Source: Streptantibioticus rubrisoli
GTDB taxonomy: Bacteria; Actinomycetota; Actinomycetes; Streptomycetales; Streptomycetaceae
Length of the DNA stretch: 64,000 bases
Direction of reading: 5' to 3'
Assembly: GCF_024436055.1 (NCBI RefSeq)
Contig: NZ_JANFNH010000029.1
Location: 1-64,000 of the forward strand
The notes under the pieces were generated by a model. That model was not told the DNA's origin. It did not search any database and saw only the letters and a program-made list of their open reading frames with translations. Below, one piece after another: positions 19,694 through 26,713 of this stretch (its first letter is position 1; the number at the start of each line of letters is the position of its first letter). Both the position numbers and the translations under genes were made by a program.

Positions 19694-20461
19694 CTAGGAG
19701 AGTGCGGCACTTCGGTTGGTGAGCGCCGCGGACACGATCTTGACGATCTGCTGCTGATGGTTGGCCAAGAAGAAGTGGCCGCCCGGAAAAGCATGGATGT
19801 CGAACGCACCGCTGGTGTGCTCGCGCCAGGCCTGCGCCTCCTCCAGGCTGGTCCGCGGGTCGTCGTCGCCGGTCAGCACGGTGATCGGAGCCCGTACCGT
19901 GGCGCCGGGCGCGGCCCGGTACTTCTCGATTGCCGTGTAGTCGCTACGGATCGCGGGCAGCACCATTCGCAGGATCTCCTCGTTGCCGAGGATCTCCGGG
20001 TTGGTACCGCTCAACACCCGCATTTCTTCGACGATGCCGTCGTCGTCGCGCAGGTGCACCTTTTCGTCGCGGTATCGGGACGGGGCCCGCCGACCGGAGG
20101 CGAAAACGACGAGCGGAACGAAGTCGAGATCGCGCTCCAGACGCCGGGTCACCTCGAAGGCGAGAACGGCCCCCATGCTGTGGCCGAACAGGGCCGTCGG
20201 CCGGTCCAACCACGGCTTGAGTTCGGCCGTGATCGCGTCGGCGTATTCATCGATGTTCTCGATGGCACGGTCCTGGCGGCGGTCCTGGCGACCCGGGTAC
20301 TGCAGTGAAAGGACGTCTACCGCAGGAGAGAGCGCACGGGACATCGGGAAGTAGAAAGGCGCCGACCCACCGGCGTGCGGCAGGCAGACGAGACGTACTC
20401 CGCTTTCCTCGGCAGGGTGGAAACGGCGTATCCAACGGCTGGTGTCCTGGAGTTCACCCAC
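19694..20461 (-). CDS. type II thioesterase (editing enzyme for PKS/NRPS)
   Basis: A 255-aa alpha/beta hydrolase that removes aberrant acyl groups stalled on carrier proteins. The N-terminus has RWIRRFHPAEE and the oxyanion region LPHAGGSAPFYF; the nucleophile is Ser95 in GHSMG, the acid is in GDDDPRTS, and the catalytic His is in GGHFFL. The start is GTG 20461: AGGAAAGAG lies 10 bp upstream and the length matches the family. The frame stays open upstream to 21337, but that part has no homology and overlaps the MarR gene. With the adjacent LAL regulator it marks this end as part of the polyketide cluster. Confidence 0.93.
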   Translation of the reverse strand: MGELQDTSRWIRRFHPAEESGVRLVCLPHAGGSAPFYFPMSRALSPAVDVLSLQYPGRQDRRQDRAIENIDEYADAITAELKPWLDRPTALFGHSMGAVLAFEVTRRLERDLDFVPLVVFASGRRAPSRYRDEKVHLRDDDGIVEEMRVLSGTNPEILGNEEILRMVLPAIRSDYTAIEKYRAAPGATVRAPITVLTGDDDPRTSLEEAQAWREHTSGAFDIHAFPGGHFFLANHQQQIVKIVSAALTNRSAALS

Positions 20462-21068
20462 TGCACCGAAACTCTTTCCTATGGTTCCCCGACGTGCGGC
20501 CGAACGGGATCGTCCCTGCGGAGTGCCTACGCGCATGCTGCTGCGAGGGCGCCGTTGCCGGTCCGGCACTTCGACATGAACTCCTCGGCCCGGCTCCATG
20601 TCTAGCAGAACGGGTGATCTAGGGGGTACCCCTACCTTTGGACCTACCACCCGGATAGTGCCTGGGGCTACCGATCGAAGTCCCCCTGTTCTGCCTGGTG
20701 GTTGGGGGTGTCGGCCGGGCCTGCGGGGGGCTGCGGGAAACCAGTTGACGGCGCATTCCCATATGAATCCGTGACGCGTTCCCGCCGTCGGGCGGGGGCG
20801 CGTCCAGGAGCGCGCGAGGCGCAGCGAGGAGCGCACGGGCGCCAACCGGGGTGGAGGCGGTGGGCTTACCGGGCAGTGCGGATTTTTCCAATACGCGGCC
20901 ATGCGGCGGGAGCCATTGTGGTGGCCGAAGGGGAGGCGGCACCGGAGCCGTGGGGCGCGGGAGAACCCATGGACCGGGGCGCCTCCCCTTCCAGTGCTTG
21001 CAGGGGCCGCTAGCCTGCGATGGGCAGAATTACACTGGGCGGGACGTTTGCTGCGAGGAGGGCACGCG
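20462..21068. other. 607-bp intergenic region between thioesterase and MarR gene
   Basis: No convincing gene. It contains the TAGGGG/CCCCTA palindrome at 20620-20634 and several GC-rich inverted stretches around 20780-20845. The MarR ribosome-binding site (GAGGAGG, ~21054-21060) is at its right end. It probably marks the edge of the polyketide cluster. Confidence 0.5.
20620..20634. promoter_or_regulatory. palindrome upstream of thioesterase, candidate LAL/LuxR box
   Basis: TAGGGG-GTA-CCCCTA is a perfect 6-bp inverted repeat with a 3-bp centre, about 160 bp upstream of the thioesterase start. It resembles the CTAGGG...CCCTAG type of site bound by LuxR-domain cluster activators such as PimM. 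Its half-site CCCCTA also occurs as phased repeats between the PKS and glycosyltransferase genes. Binding by the neighbouring LAL protein is inference. Confidence 0.45.
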
Positions 21069-21539
21069 ATGTCCCGGACGGACCAGTCGGAGTCGGCAGA
21101 GGCGCTGGCCCAGGGCTGGTGTGCGCTGGCCGCTCTGCACTCCCGTATCGCGGGCCGCGTCGAGCGCGCCCTGCAGGCCGCGCACGGCCTCGGTGTGACC
21201 GAGTACTCCGTGCTCCGGGTGCTCAGCCGCCAGCAGGGCCACCACATGCGGATGCAGCAGTTGGCGAAGGCCGTGGTGCTCAGCCAGAGCGCCACCACAC
21301 GCGTGGTGAACAAGCTGGAGGACCAGGGCCTGCTCACCCGCTATCTGTGCGCCGACGATCGGCGCGGCATCTACACCGAGGTCACCGAGGCCGGACGGGC
21401 CCTGCTCGACGCCGCCCGTCCGACCAACGACGCCGCCCTGCGCGAGGCCCTCGACGAGGCGGCCCAGGAACCGGAGTTGGCCCCCTTGGTGCGCGCCGTG
21501 GAGGCCGTCGACCCCGTTCCTGGCGCCGTAACCCCGTAG
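21069..21539 (+). CDS. MarR-family transcriptional regulator
   Basis: A 156-aa winged-helix regulator. The DNA-binding part reads MRMQQLAKAVVLSQSATTRVVNKLEDQGLLTRYLCADDRRGIYTEVTEAG, with the DDRR wing. ATG 21069 is preceded by GAGGAGG. It lies upstream of, and in the same direction as, a TetR/DUF4865 pair but has its own spacing (66 bp), and the TetR gene appears to have its own promoter. Ligand and targets are unknown. Confidence 0.9.
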   Translation: MSRTDQSESAEALAQGWCALAALHSRIAGRVERALQAAHGLGVTEYSVLRVLSRQQGHHMRMQQLAKAVVLSQSATTRVVNKLEDQGLLTRYLCADDRRGIYTEVTEAGRALLDAARPTNDAALREALDEAAQEPELAPLVRAVEAVDPVPGAVTP

Positions 21540-21570
21540 GCGTCCCGACACCCAGGATCCGGCGGCCATG

Positions 21571-21605
21571 TTGGCATTGTAACTACTAGTACGTACACTG
21601 AGCGC
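21571..21605 (+). promoter_or_regulatory. sigma70-type promoter with embedded palindrome, leaderless TetR transcript predicted
   Basis: -35 TTGGCA (21571-21576), a 17-bp spacer, and -10 TACACT (21594-21599). The expected transcription start coincides with the ATG at 21606, predicting a leaderless mRNA. Overlapping palindromes TACTAGTA (21584-21591) and GTACGTAC (21589-21596) occupy the spacer and -10, an ideal site for TetR autorepression. Confidence 0.6.
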
Positions 21606-22187
21606 ATGGACACGGCTGACCGTCTGATCGAAAGTACCCGTGAGCTGCTCTGGGAGCGCGGCTACGTGGGGACCAGCCCGAAGGCGATCCTGCAACGCTC
21701 CGGGGCGGGCCAGGGCAGCATGTACCACCACTTCAGCGGCAAGGCCGACCTCGCGCTGGCCGCCGTGCGACGATCCGCCGAGCAGATGCGGACGACGGCC
21801 GACGCCCTGCTGTCCGCGCCCGGTACCGCCCTGGAGCGGATCACCGCGTACCTGCGCCGGGACCGCGATGTGTTGCGCGGCTGCCCGATCGGGCGCCTGA
21901 CGATGGACCCGGACATCATCGCCAGCCCCGAACTGCGCGCGCCGCTGGAGGAGTTGTTCAGCTGGCTGCGACAGCGCCTCGCCGACGTCATCGCGGAGGG
22001 CCAGTCCCATGGCGAACTCGGCGGGCACCTGGACCCGTTGGCCACCGCGGCCGCCATCGCCGCCACGCTGCAGGGCGGTTACGTACTGGCCCGCGCCGCC
22101 GACTCGCCGGAACCGTTCGAGCACGCCGTAACCGGCGTACTGGCGCTCCTGACACCAGCCAACCGCCCGGCCACCGAAGGGGATTGA
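21606..22187 (+). CDS. TetR-family regulator
   Basis: A 193-aa TetR repressor. Its N-terminal helix-turn-helix is ELLWERGYVGTSPKAILQRSGAGQGSMYHHFSGKADLA, and the divergent ligand domain has the HLDPLATAAAIAATLQGGYVLARA segment of the TetR_C group. No Shine-Dalgarno sequence is visible; the ATG falls where transcription should start. It is 7 bp upstream of a DUF4865 gene, a pairing found repeatedly in actinobacteria, so it probably regulates that gene and itself. Confidence 0.92.
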   Translation: MDTADRLIESTRELLWERGYVGTSPKAILQRSGAGQGSMYHHFSGKADLALAAVRRSAEQMRTTADALLSAPGTALERITAYLRRDRDVLRGCPIGRLTMDPDIIASPELRAPLEELFSWLRQRLADVIAEGQSHGELGGHLDPLATAAAIAATLQGGYVLARAADSPEPFEHAVTGVLALLTPANRPATEGD

Positions 22188-22194
22188 CACCGCC

Positions 22195-22803
22195 ATGTAC
22201 GCCATGCAGTACCAGATCACGCTGCCCGCCGACTACGACATGGGCATCATCAGGCACCGCGTCAGGACCCGGGGTGCGGCCCTCGACGCCTTTGCGGGCC
22301 TGGGGTTGAAGGCCTACCTGATCCGCGAGCGGGCAAGCGGCTCGCCGGTGAACCAGTACGCGCCGTTCTACCTGTGGCACTCGGTCGACGGCATGAACAG
22401 GTTCCTTTGGGGCGGCTGCGGATTCCACGGCATCGTCGAGGACTTCGGGCGCCCGCCCGTGGAGCACTGGACGGGCGTCGGCTATGAGCGCGGCCCCGCC
22501 TTCGCCAGCGCCCCGCGCGCTGCCACGCGCCACACCCGGCCCGTACCGTCTGGCGTCGACCCCACCTCCTTCGTAGCTCGTGAACTCGACGCACTGCGGG
22601 CGCATGCGTCCGCCCCCGGGGTGCACTCCTCGGCGCTCGCCATCGATCCCCGGCATTGGGAGTTGATCCGCTTCACACTCTGGGAGCACTCCGTCGAGCG
22701 GCAGGACGGTGAGATGCACTACGAGGTACTGCACCTGAGCGCACCGCAGGCAGCCGAGCTACCGACCGGCCGGCACTGGTGGCAGCAACCGCGAGCGATC
22801 TGA
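22195..22803 (+). CDS. DUF4865 family protein
   Basis: A 202-aa protein starting MYAMQYQITLPADYDMGIIRHRVRTRG. It shows the family's WHSVDGMNRFLWGGCGFHGIVEDFGRP and VEHWTGVGYERG segments. Structurally this family resembles ferredoxin-like/monooxygenase-type small enzymes, but no activity is known to me. It is co-transcribed with the upstream TetR regulator (7-bp gap). Confidence 0.85.
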   Translation: MYAMQYQITLPADYDMGIIRHRVRTRGAALDAFAGLGLKAYLIRERASGSPVNQYAPFYLWHSVDGMNRFLWGGCGFHGIVEDFGRPPVEHWTGVGYERGPAFASAPRAATRHTRPVPSGVDPTSFVARELDALRAHASAPGVHSSALAIDPRHWELIRFTLWEHSVERQDGEMHYEVLHLSAPQAAELPTGRHWWQQPRAI

Positions 22804-22966
22804 CGGCATTTCTCGCTCTCGGCACGATTGTCACTATTAGGCCGATTCTCCGTCACAGATGTCCCACAGGGCCTGTCCGGCAACGGGTGGCGCCGTTGCC
22901 CAGGCACACAGTGGCTGCACAGCAGCCACTATCCGTTGTGGCTCTCCCCCTGTGGAGGTGTCAGAG

Positions 22967-23173
22967 ATGCCGGACCTAACGCTGTGGTCGTACGCGGACA
23001 TCGCCGCGCATATCCGGGTGCGTACCGACACCGTGCGCTCGTACCGCAAGCACGGCCTGCTGCCGCCACCGGATGTCGTGGAGGGCGGTAAGCCCTTCTG
23101 GTACGCGGACACCATTCGACTGTGGACCTCCAGACGACCGGGCAACCGGTCACGCGGGAAACGGGACTGGTGA
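22967..23173 (+). CDS. small MerR-like helix-turn-helix protein
   Basis: A 68-aa protein (MPDLTLWSYADIAAHIRVRTDTVRSYRKHGLLPPPD...) consisting almost entirely of a MerR/HTH_17 DNA-binding fold followed by PFWYADTIRLWTSRRPGNRSRGKRDW. GGAGG lies 8 bp before ATG 22967. Such proteins occur as excisionase-like or direct HTH regulators. There are no integrase or plasmid genes nearby, so I take it as a chromosomal regulator of unknown target. Confidence 0.8.
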   Translation: MPDLTLWSYADIAAHIRVRTDTVRSYRKHGLLPPPDVVEGGKPFWYADTIRLWTSRRPGNRSRGKRDW

Positions 23174-23194
23174 TCGTGGCGCAGGACCACATGG

Positions 23195-23229
23195 CACGGC
23201 GGCGTCAGGGCTCTGGCGCCGCCGCCGTG
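23195..23229 (+). terminator. stem-loop terminator after small HTH gene
   Basis: CACGGCGGCG (23195-23204) pairs with CGCCGCCGTG (23220-23229), followed by TTGTG. It ends the HTH transcript before the next TetR promoter. Confidence 0.65.
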
Positions 23230-23246
23230 TTGTGCCCCGACAACTA

Positions 23247-23275
23247 CTATACGAGCGTCCTAGACGTTTGTATAG
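23247..23275. promoter_or_regulatory. 29-bp TetR operator upstream of 23309
   Basis: Arms CTATACGAGCGTC and GACGTTTGTATAG around a central CTA match at 11 of 13 positions, with outermost CTATAC/GTATAG perfect. It lies over the -35 zone. A -10-like TACGAT (23297-23302) is 7 bp before the ATG, again implying a leaderless message for the TetR gene. Confidence 0.7.
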
Positions 23276-23308
23276 GACGACTGTAAGAATCAGGGCTACG
23301 ATCGAGCC

Positions 23309-23908
23309 ATGGGACATCGCGAGGATCTGCTGGAGGGTGCCAAGCGCTGCCTACGGGAGAAGGGCTACGCGCGCACCACGGCCCGCGACATCGTGGCGGC
23401 TTCGGGCACCAACCTGGCCTCCATCGGCTATCACTACGGCTCCAAGGAGGCGCTGCTGAACGCGGCGCTGATGCGGACGGTCGAGGAGTGGGGCGAGGAA
23501 CTGCGCACCGCGCTGGCGTCCGAAATCGACCTCGACGCCACACCGCTCGAACGTTTCGTCGCGGTCTGGACCCGAATGATCGCCTCGCTCGACGAGCAAC
23601 GTCCGGTTTGGGCCGCCAGTTTCGAGAGCTTCACCCAGGTCGACCGGCTGCCCGAGGTGCGGGCGTTCCTCGTCGAGGGGCTGCGGCAGGCGCGTTCGGC
23701 AATGGCGGCGCTGTTCCTGGGAGTTGACCAGAGCACGCTCGACGAGCAGCAGTCGCGTACCGTCGGCTCGTTCTACTACGCACTGCTGAACGGGGTGATG
23801 GTGCAGTGGATGATCGATCCGGACAGCGCCCCTTCAGCCTCTGACCTGGCCGAAGCGCTACGGACGATCTCGGGGCGAATGGGTGGCGCGGAAGCACCCA
23901 CGGCCTGA
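23309..23908 (+). CDS. TetR-family regulator
   Basis: A 199-aa TetR regulator: MGHREDLLEGAKRCLREKGYARTTARDIVAASGTNLASIGYHYGSKEALLNAAL is a canonical helix-turn-helix, followed by an all-helical ligand domain. There is no Shine-Dalgarno sequence; the ATG coincides with the expected transcription start 7 nt after TACGAT. The 29-bp palindrome immediately upstream suggests autoregulation. The next gene is convergent (26 bp), so its regulated partner is not evident locally. Confidence 0.92.
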   Translation: MGHREDLLEGAKRCLREKGYARTTARDIVAASGTNLASIGYHYGSKEALLNAALMRTVEEWGEELRTALASEIDLDATPLERFVAVWTRMIASLDEQRPVWAASFESFTQVDRLPEVRAFLVEGLRQARSAMAALFLGVDQSTLDEQQSRTVGSFYYALLNGVMVQWMIDPDSAPSASDLAEALRTISGRMGGAEAPTA

Positions 23909-23934
23909 ACAGCCGCGTCCGGTTGGCCGATTGG

Positions 23935-24654
23935 TCATCCGCTGGCGACGTCTGGCGCCGTTTCCTCCAAGGCCGGGGCGCGAGCGGGCTGGGGGCCGTC
24001 GGGGGCGGTGGGCGGCTCCGCGCCCGGCGCCGACCGGGCGTGGCGGCGGGCGGCGAACTGCACCAGGCCGCCCAATATCGCCACGGCCAGCGAAACCCCG
24101 AGGCCAAGCCCCATCGCGTACAGCGAGTTCCCGGTGGCCTGGCCGCCGACATATCCGATGCCCACCGAGTACGTGGCCCACAGCGCCTCCGCGAGCGACG
24201 CGCCGATCAGGAAGCGGCGCGCCGGGTACCGCACGATCCCGGCCGCCAGTCCGCCGGTCACCCGGCCGCTCGGCAGGAAGCGGCAGCCGATGACGAACGG
24301 GATCCCGTACCGCTGTATCCGGCCCACCGCCCATTCCAGCAACTGCCCGCGGCTGCGGCGCCGATGGAGCCGTGCCCGTACCCGGTCGCTGACCGCCCGG
24401 CCGGTGCGGTGGATGACCAGGTCCCCGGCGAGCGCTGAACCGGCGACCACCAGCAGGACGAGGGAGATGTTCAGCCGCCCGTCGGCCGCGAGGATGCCAC
24501 CGGTCACCAGCAGGGCGGAGTTCGGCACCAGCGGCGGGGCGGTGGTCAGCGCCAACAGCACATAGCCCCACGGCGTGTTGCCCGCCAGGTGCTGCGAGGG
24601 CGCAGACGTGAAGTCCAGCGAGTCCAGTGCCGCCACGACCGATGAAGCGCTCAT
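23935..24654 (-). CDS. DedA/VTT-domain membrane protein
   Basis: A 239-aa DedA-family protein. It shows the N-terminal PPLVPNSALLVTGGILAADGRLNI motif, then GSALAGDLVIHRTGR, FVIGCRFLPSGRVTGGLAAGIVRYPARRFLIGASLAEALWA and a last helix GVSLAVAILGGLVQFA. The R-F-x-P-x-x-R motif is the conserved DedA signature. The family includes lipid flippases and scramblases (undecaprenyl-phosphate recycling) and affects membrane potential. The C-terminal ~30 residues are Ala/Pro-rich and probably cytosolic. ATG 24654 follows GAGGGA; an ATG five codons earlier is possible. Confidence 0.85.
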   Translation of the reverse strand: MSASSVVAALDSLDFTSAPSQHLAGNTPWGYVLLALTTAPPLVPNSALLVTGGILAADGRLNISLVLLVVAGSALAGDLVIHRTGRAVSDRVRARLHRRRSRGQLLEWAVGRIQRYGIPFVIGCRFLPSGRVTGGLAAGIVRYPARRFLIGASLAEALWATYSVGIGYVGGQATGNSLYAMGLGLGVSLAVAILGGLVQFAARRHARSAPGAEPPTAPDGPQPARAPALEETAPDVASG

Positions 24655-25015
24655 GCCGCCGTCCCTCATTCCGGGTCCGGCCCGGCTCCTCGAACAGCCC
24701 CACCCCGGGATGCAGCCAGTTCCATGACGACGGTGCCAGGTGGCGTACCGGCCGGGCAATCGCGTTCCGGCGAATCCGACGGGTCCACAGCGGAATCCAT
24801 CCGCCAGTACGACGGCACCTGCTCTGTACGGTGTAGGAGCGGCTGTCGAACGTCCGCCCTGAGGGGGACTCCGGCGCGTTGGCGCACTCCGCACCGCCGG
24901 TGACACACCGGCGCCCCAAAATCCTGGGAATACCCGTGGGGGGTATAGGGTTCACCGTACGGAGGCGGCGTCCGCCTCCCCGGCGACACCGGACACGCAC
25001 ACCCGGAGGACACCC
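24655..25015. other. 361-bp intergenic region (DedA / copper chaperone)
   Basis: No credible gene. Its right part holds the CsoR-like operator (24930-24946), a -10-like TATAGG overlapping it, and the leader of the copper-chaperone gene; the GAGGACACCC just before 25016 supplies the ribosome-binding site. Confidence 0.5.
24930..24946 (+). promoter_or_regulatory. CsoR-like copper operator
   Basis: ATACCC-GTGGG-GGGTAT is a 6-5-6 inverted repeat of the type bound by the copper repressor CsoR. A -10-like TATAGG begins inside its right arm, so bound repressor would block the promoter. It lies 70 bp upstream of the CopZ-like gene. No csoR gene is in the window. Confidence 0.7.
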
Positions 25016-25249
25016 ATGACCGCCACCAACTCCGACACCGCCACCGTCGTCTACGCGGTTTCCGGCATGAGCTGCGGCCACTGCGAGAAGGCGATCAAGG
25101 AAGAGCTGTCCACGCTGCCCGGGGTCACCACCGTCGAGGCCGACGCCAAGGCTGGAAGGGTCTCGGTGACCGCCACCGCCCCGCTGGACGACGACGCGGT
25201 ACGCGCCGCCGTTGACGAGGCGGGATACGAACTCACCGGCCGCGCCTGA
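25016..25249 (+). CDS. CopZ-like copper chaperone (heavy-metal-associated domain)
   Basis: A 77-aa single HMA domain. The metal-binding motif GMSCGHC places Cys20 and Cys23, with the typical PGVTTVEADAKAGRVSVTATAPLDDDAVRAAVDEAGYEL fold. It would carry Cu(I) in the cytosol to a P-type ATPase or to CsoR. No CopA ATPase lies beside it here, unusual for copZ but seen in actinobacteria. The CsoR-like box upstream predicts copper induction. Confidence 0.92.
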   Translation: MTATNSDTATVVYAVSGMSCGHCEKAIKEELSTLPGVTTVEADAKAGRVSVTATAPLDDDAVRAAVDEAGYELTGRA

Positions 25250-25324
25250 CCGGTACGCGCAGGTTCTGGCCCAGAACCACGCACCGGTTCCGGGCCCGGA
25301 CCCCTCGCGCCGCTGGCCGCGGTG

Positions 25325-26092
25325 TCAACGCCCGAGCAGCTCGCCCCCGTTGCACTGCAGGATCTCGCCGGTGATGAACCCGGCGTCGGGTGAGGCGAGG
25401 AACACCACTGCGGCGGCCACATCGCTCGGCCGACCGACCCGGCCGACCAGGGTGCGCCCGGCCCGCCGGGTCAGCTCCGCGTCATTGAGCCGAGCGCCGA
25501 AGAACTCGGTCCCGGCGACCGTCCCCGGCGCCACGATGTTGCACGTCACGCCCTGCGGGCCGAGTTGGGCGGCCAACGAGTGGTTCCAGGCGTGCAGCGC
25601 GGCCTTCGAGGCGCCGTACGAGCCGCCACCGCGCAGCGCGGCCAGCGAGGTCACCGTGATCACCCGGCCGCGTTCCGGGGTGAGCCGGTCGCGCACCGAC
25701 TCGGTGAGCAGTACGGCGGTCAGCACGTTGCGCTCGAAGTCACCGCGCCAGCGGGCCAGTACCGCGTGCGGACCGGCACCCGCGGCGGCCTCCCGGCTAC
25801 CCGCGTTGTTGACCAGTACGTCGATGCGCTCAGGGAGCCGGCCCAGCGCCGCCTCCACATCGTCCGGATCAGCCAGGTCGCAGATGACCGGGGTGACCTT
25901 GCGGCCGTGCTCGGCGGAGAGTTCGTCCGCGGCGGAGCGCAGCACCTCACGGCGCCGTCCGACGATCACCACGTCGTCGCCGGCCGCGGCGAACCGGGCG
26001 GCCACCGCACGCCCGATGCCCGTGCCACCGCCGGTGACCACAACGGTCCTTGGCGCCATGCCCGCCGTACCGTCCGTCTCGTTCCGCACCAT
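25325..26092 (-). CDS. short-chain dehydrogenase/reductase
   Basis: A 255-aa classical SDR. It has the cofactor motif TGGGTGIG (residues 20-27), NNAG, a catalytic YGASK motif (YxxxK) and a C-terminal GFITGEILQCNGG that matches FabG-like SDRs. The Arg/Arg pair after the glycine motif (GRRREVL) favours NADP(H). The ATG at 26092 is used; a GTG at 26113 would add seven residues. It is convergent with the copper chaperone. The substrate is unknown. Confidence 0.88.
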   Translation of the reverse strand: MVRNETDGTAGMAPRTVVVTGGGTGIGRAVAARFAAAGDDVVIVGRRREVLRSAADELSAEHGRKVTPVICDLADPDDVEAALGRLPERIDVLVNNAGSREAAAGAGPHAVLARWRGDFERNVLTAVLLTESVRDRLTPERGRVITVTSLAALRGGGSYGASKAALHAWNHSLAAQLGPQGVTCNIVAPGTVAGTEFFGARLNDAELTRRAGRTLVGRVGRPSDVAAAVVFLASPDAGFITGEILQCNGGELLGR

Positions 26093-26713
26093 TTCGTTCG
26101 CCCGCCCCAACACCCGCTGCTGACTGGGCGTTTAACGCTACGCGATGGTCAATCTCGGTTGGGCGCAGGGGGCGGTGTCGACGAGCCTCGTGCATCTGGC
26201 GTAGCCCGTGCCTATTTGCCCTGCACTACGGCAGCGATCAAGGGAGACCTAGATCACACTCAAGGCAACGTAACCATGGAGGGGGGTCGTTGGTCTAACC
26301 GATCGATCACCGGGCTCCCGGCGGACTCGGTGACGGTGTGGGGTCGGCCGTCTTGGGGGACGGCAGGCCCGCGTGGCCGGGGCGAAGCCCGGAGAGCTTG
26401 AGCGGCCCTCCCGGACTGTTTCGTCCCGGCATGGCGCACGGAAGCATGATGCCCATCCGAACGCCCGGTACGGACCCGTGGGGGGATCCGATTCCGGGAT
26501 CCAGGGCGCCCCGCGCCGGACCCGTGGGGGGATCCGGCGCGGGGCGCTGCCTTGTTTGTGGTTTCGCTCGCCTGCGGGCGCTGCTCGCTCACCCCGCTGG
26601 AAACGGGGCGGCCGATGCGTGCCGTTGCGGGCGATGGGCCCCGGGGACGGGGGTGCCGCGGGGCGTCCTCGTCGGAGGGGGTGCGCAGGAGCCAACTGCG
26701 CCGCGGAAGCGGA
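26093..26713. other. 620-bp intergenic region with Crp-like site and strong hairpin
   Basis: No convincing protein gene. A Crp-like site GGAGACCTAGATCACA (26243-26258) differs at two positions from TGTGACCTAGATCACA. A 19-bp direct repeat beginning GGACCCGTGG occurs at ~26473 and ~26518. A perfect 15-bp hairpin with arms GCGCCCCGCGCCGGA / TCCGGCGCGGGGCGC (26506-26547, 12-nt loop) probably terminates citrate synthase. A 41-codon ATG frame at 26278 was considered but has no supporting evidence. Confidence 0.5.
26506..26547. terminator. hairpin terminator downstream of citrate synthase
   Basis: Perfect 15-bp arms at 26506-26520 and 26533-26547 with a 12-nt loop, about 170 bp past the citrate synthase stop. 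Confidence 0.65.

Noticed and set aside
20462-21337. Upstream extension of the thioesterase frame
   Set aside because: The extra ~290 codons have no homology, overlap the MarR gene on the other strand and lack a ribosome-binding site; GTG 20461 has a good one.
22967-23173. Reading the small MerR-like HTH protein as an excisionase of an integrated element
   Set aside because: No integrase, replication initiator or att-like repeat was seen nearby; a plain regulator is simpler.
26265-26290. CGTAAC...CGTTGG as a BldN-type sigma promoter
   Set aside because: The spacer between the two elements is 13 bp, shorter than the ~16 bp expected for that class.
26278-26403. 41-codon ATG frame after the Crp-like site
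   Set aside because: No ribosome-binding evidence, homology or codon bias; mentioned only as part of the unexplained gap.
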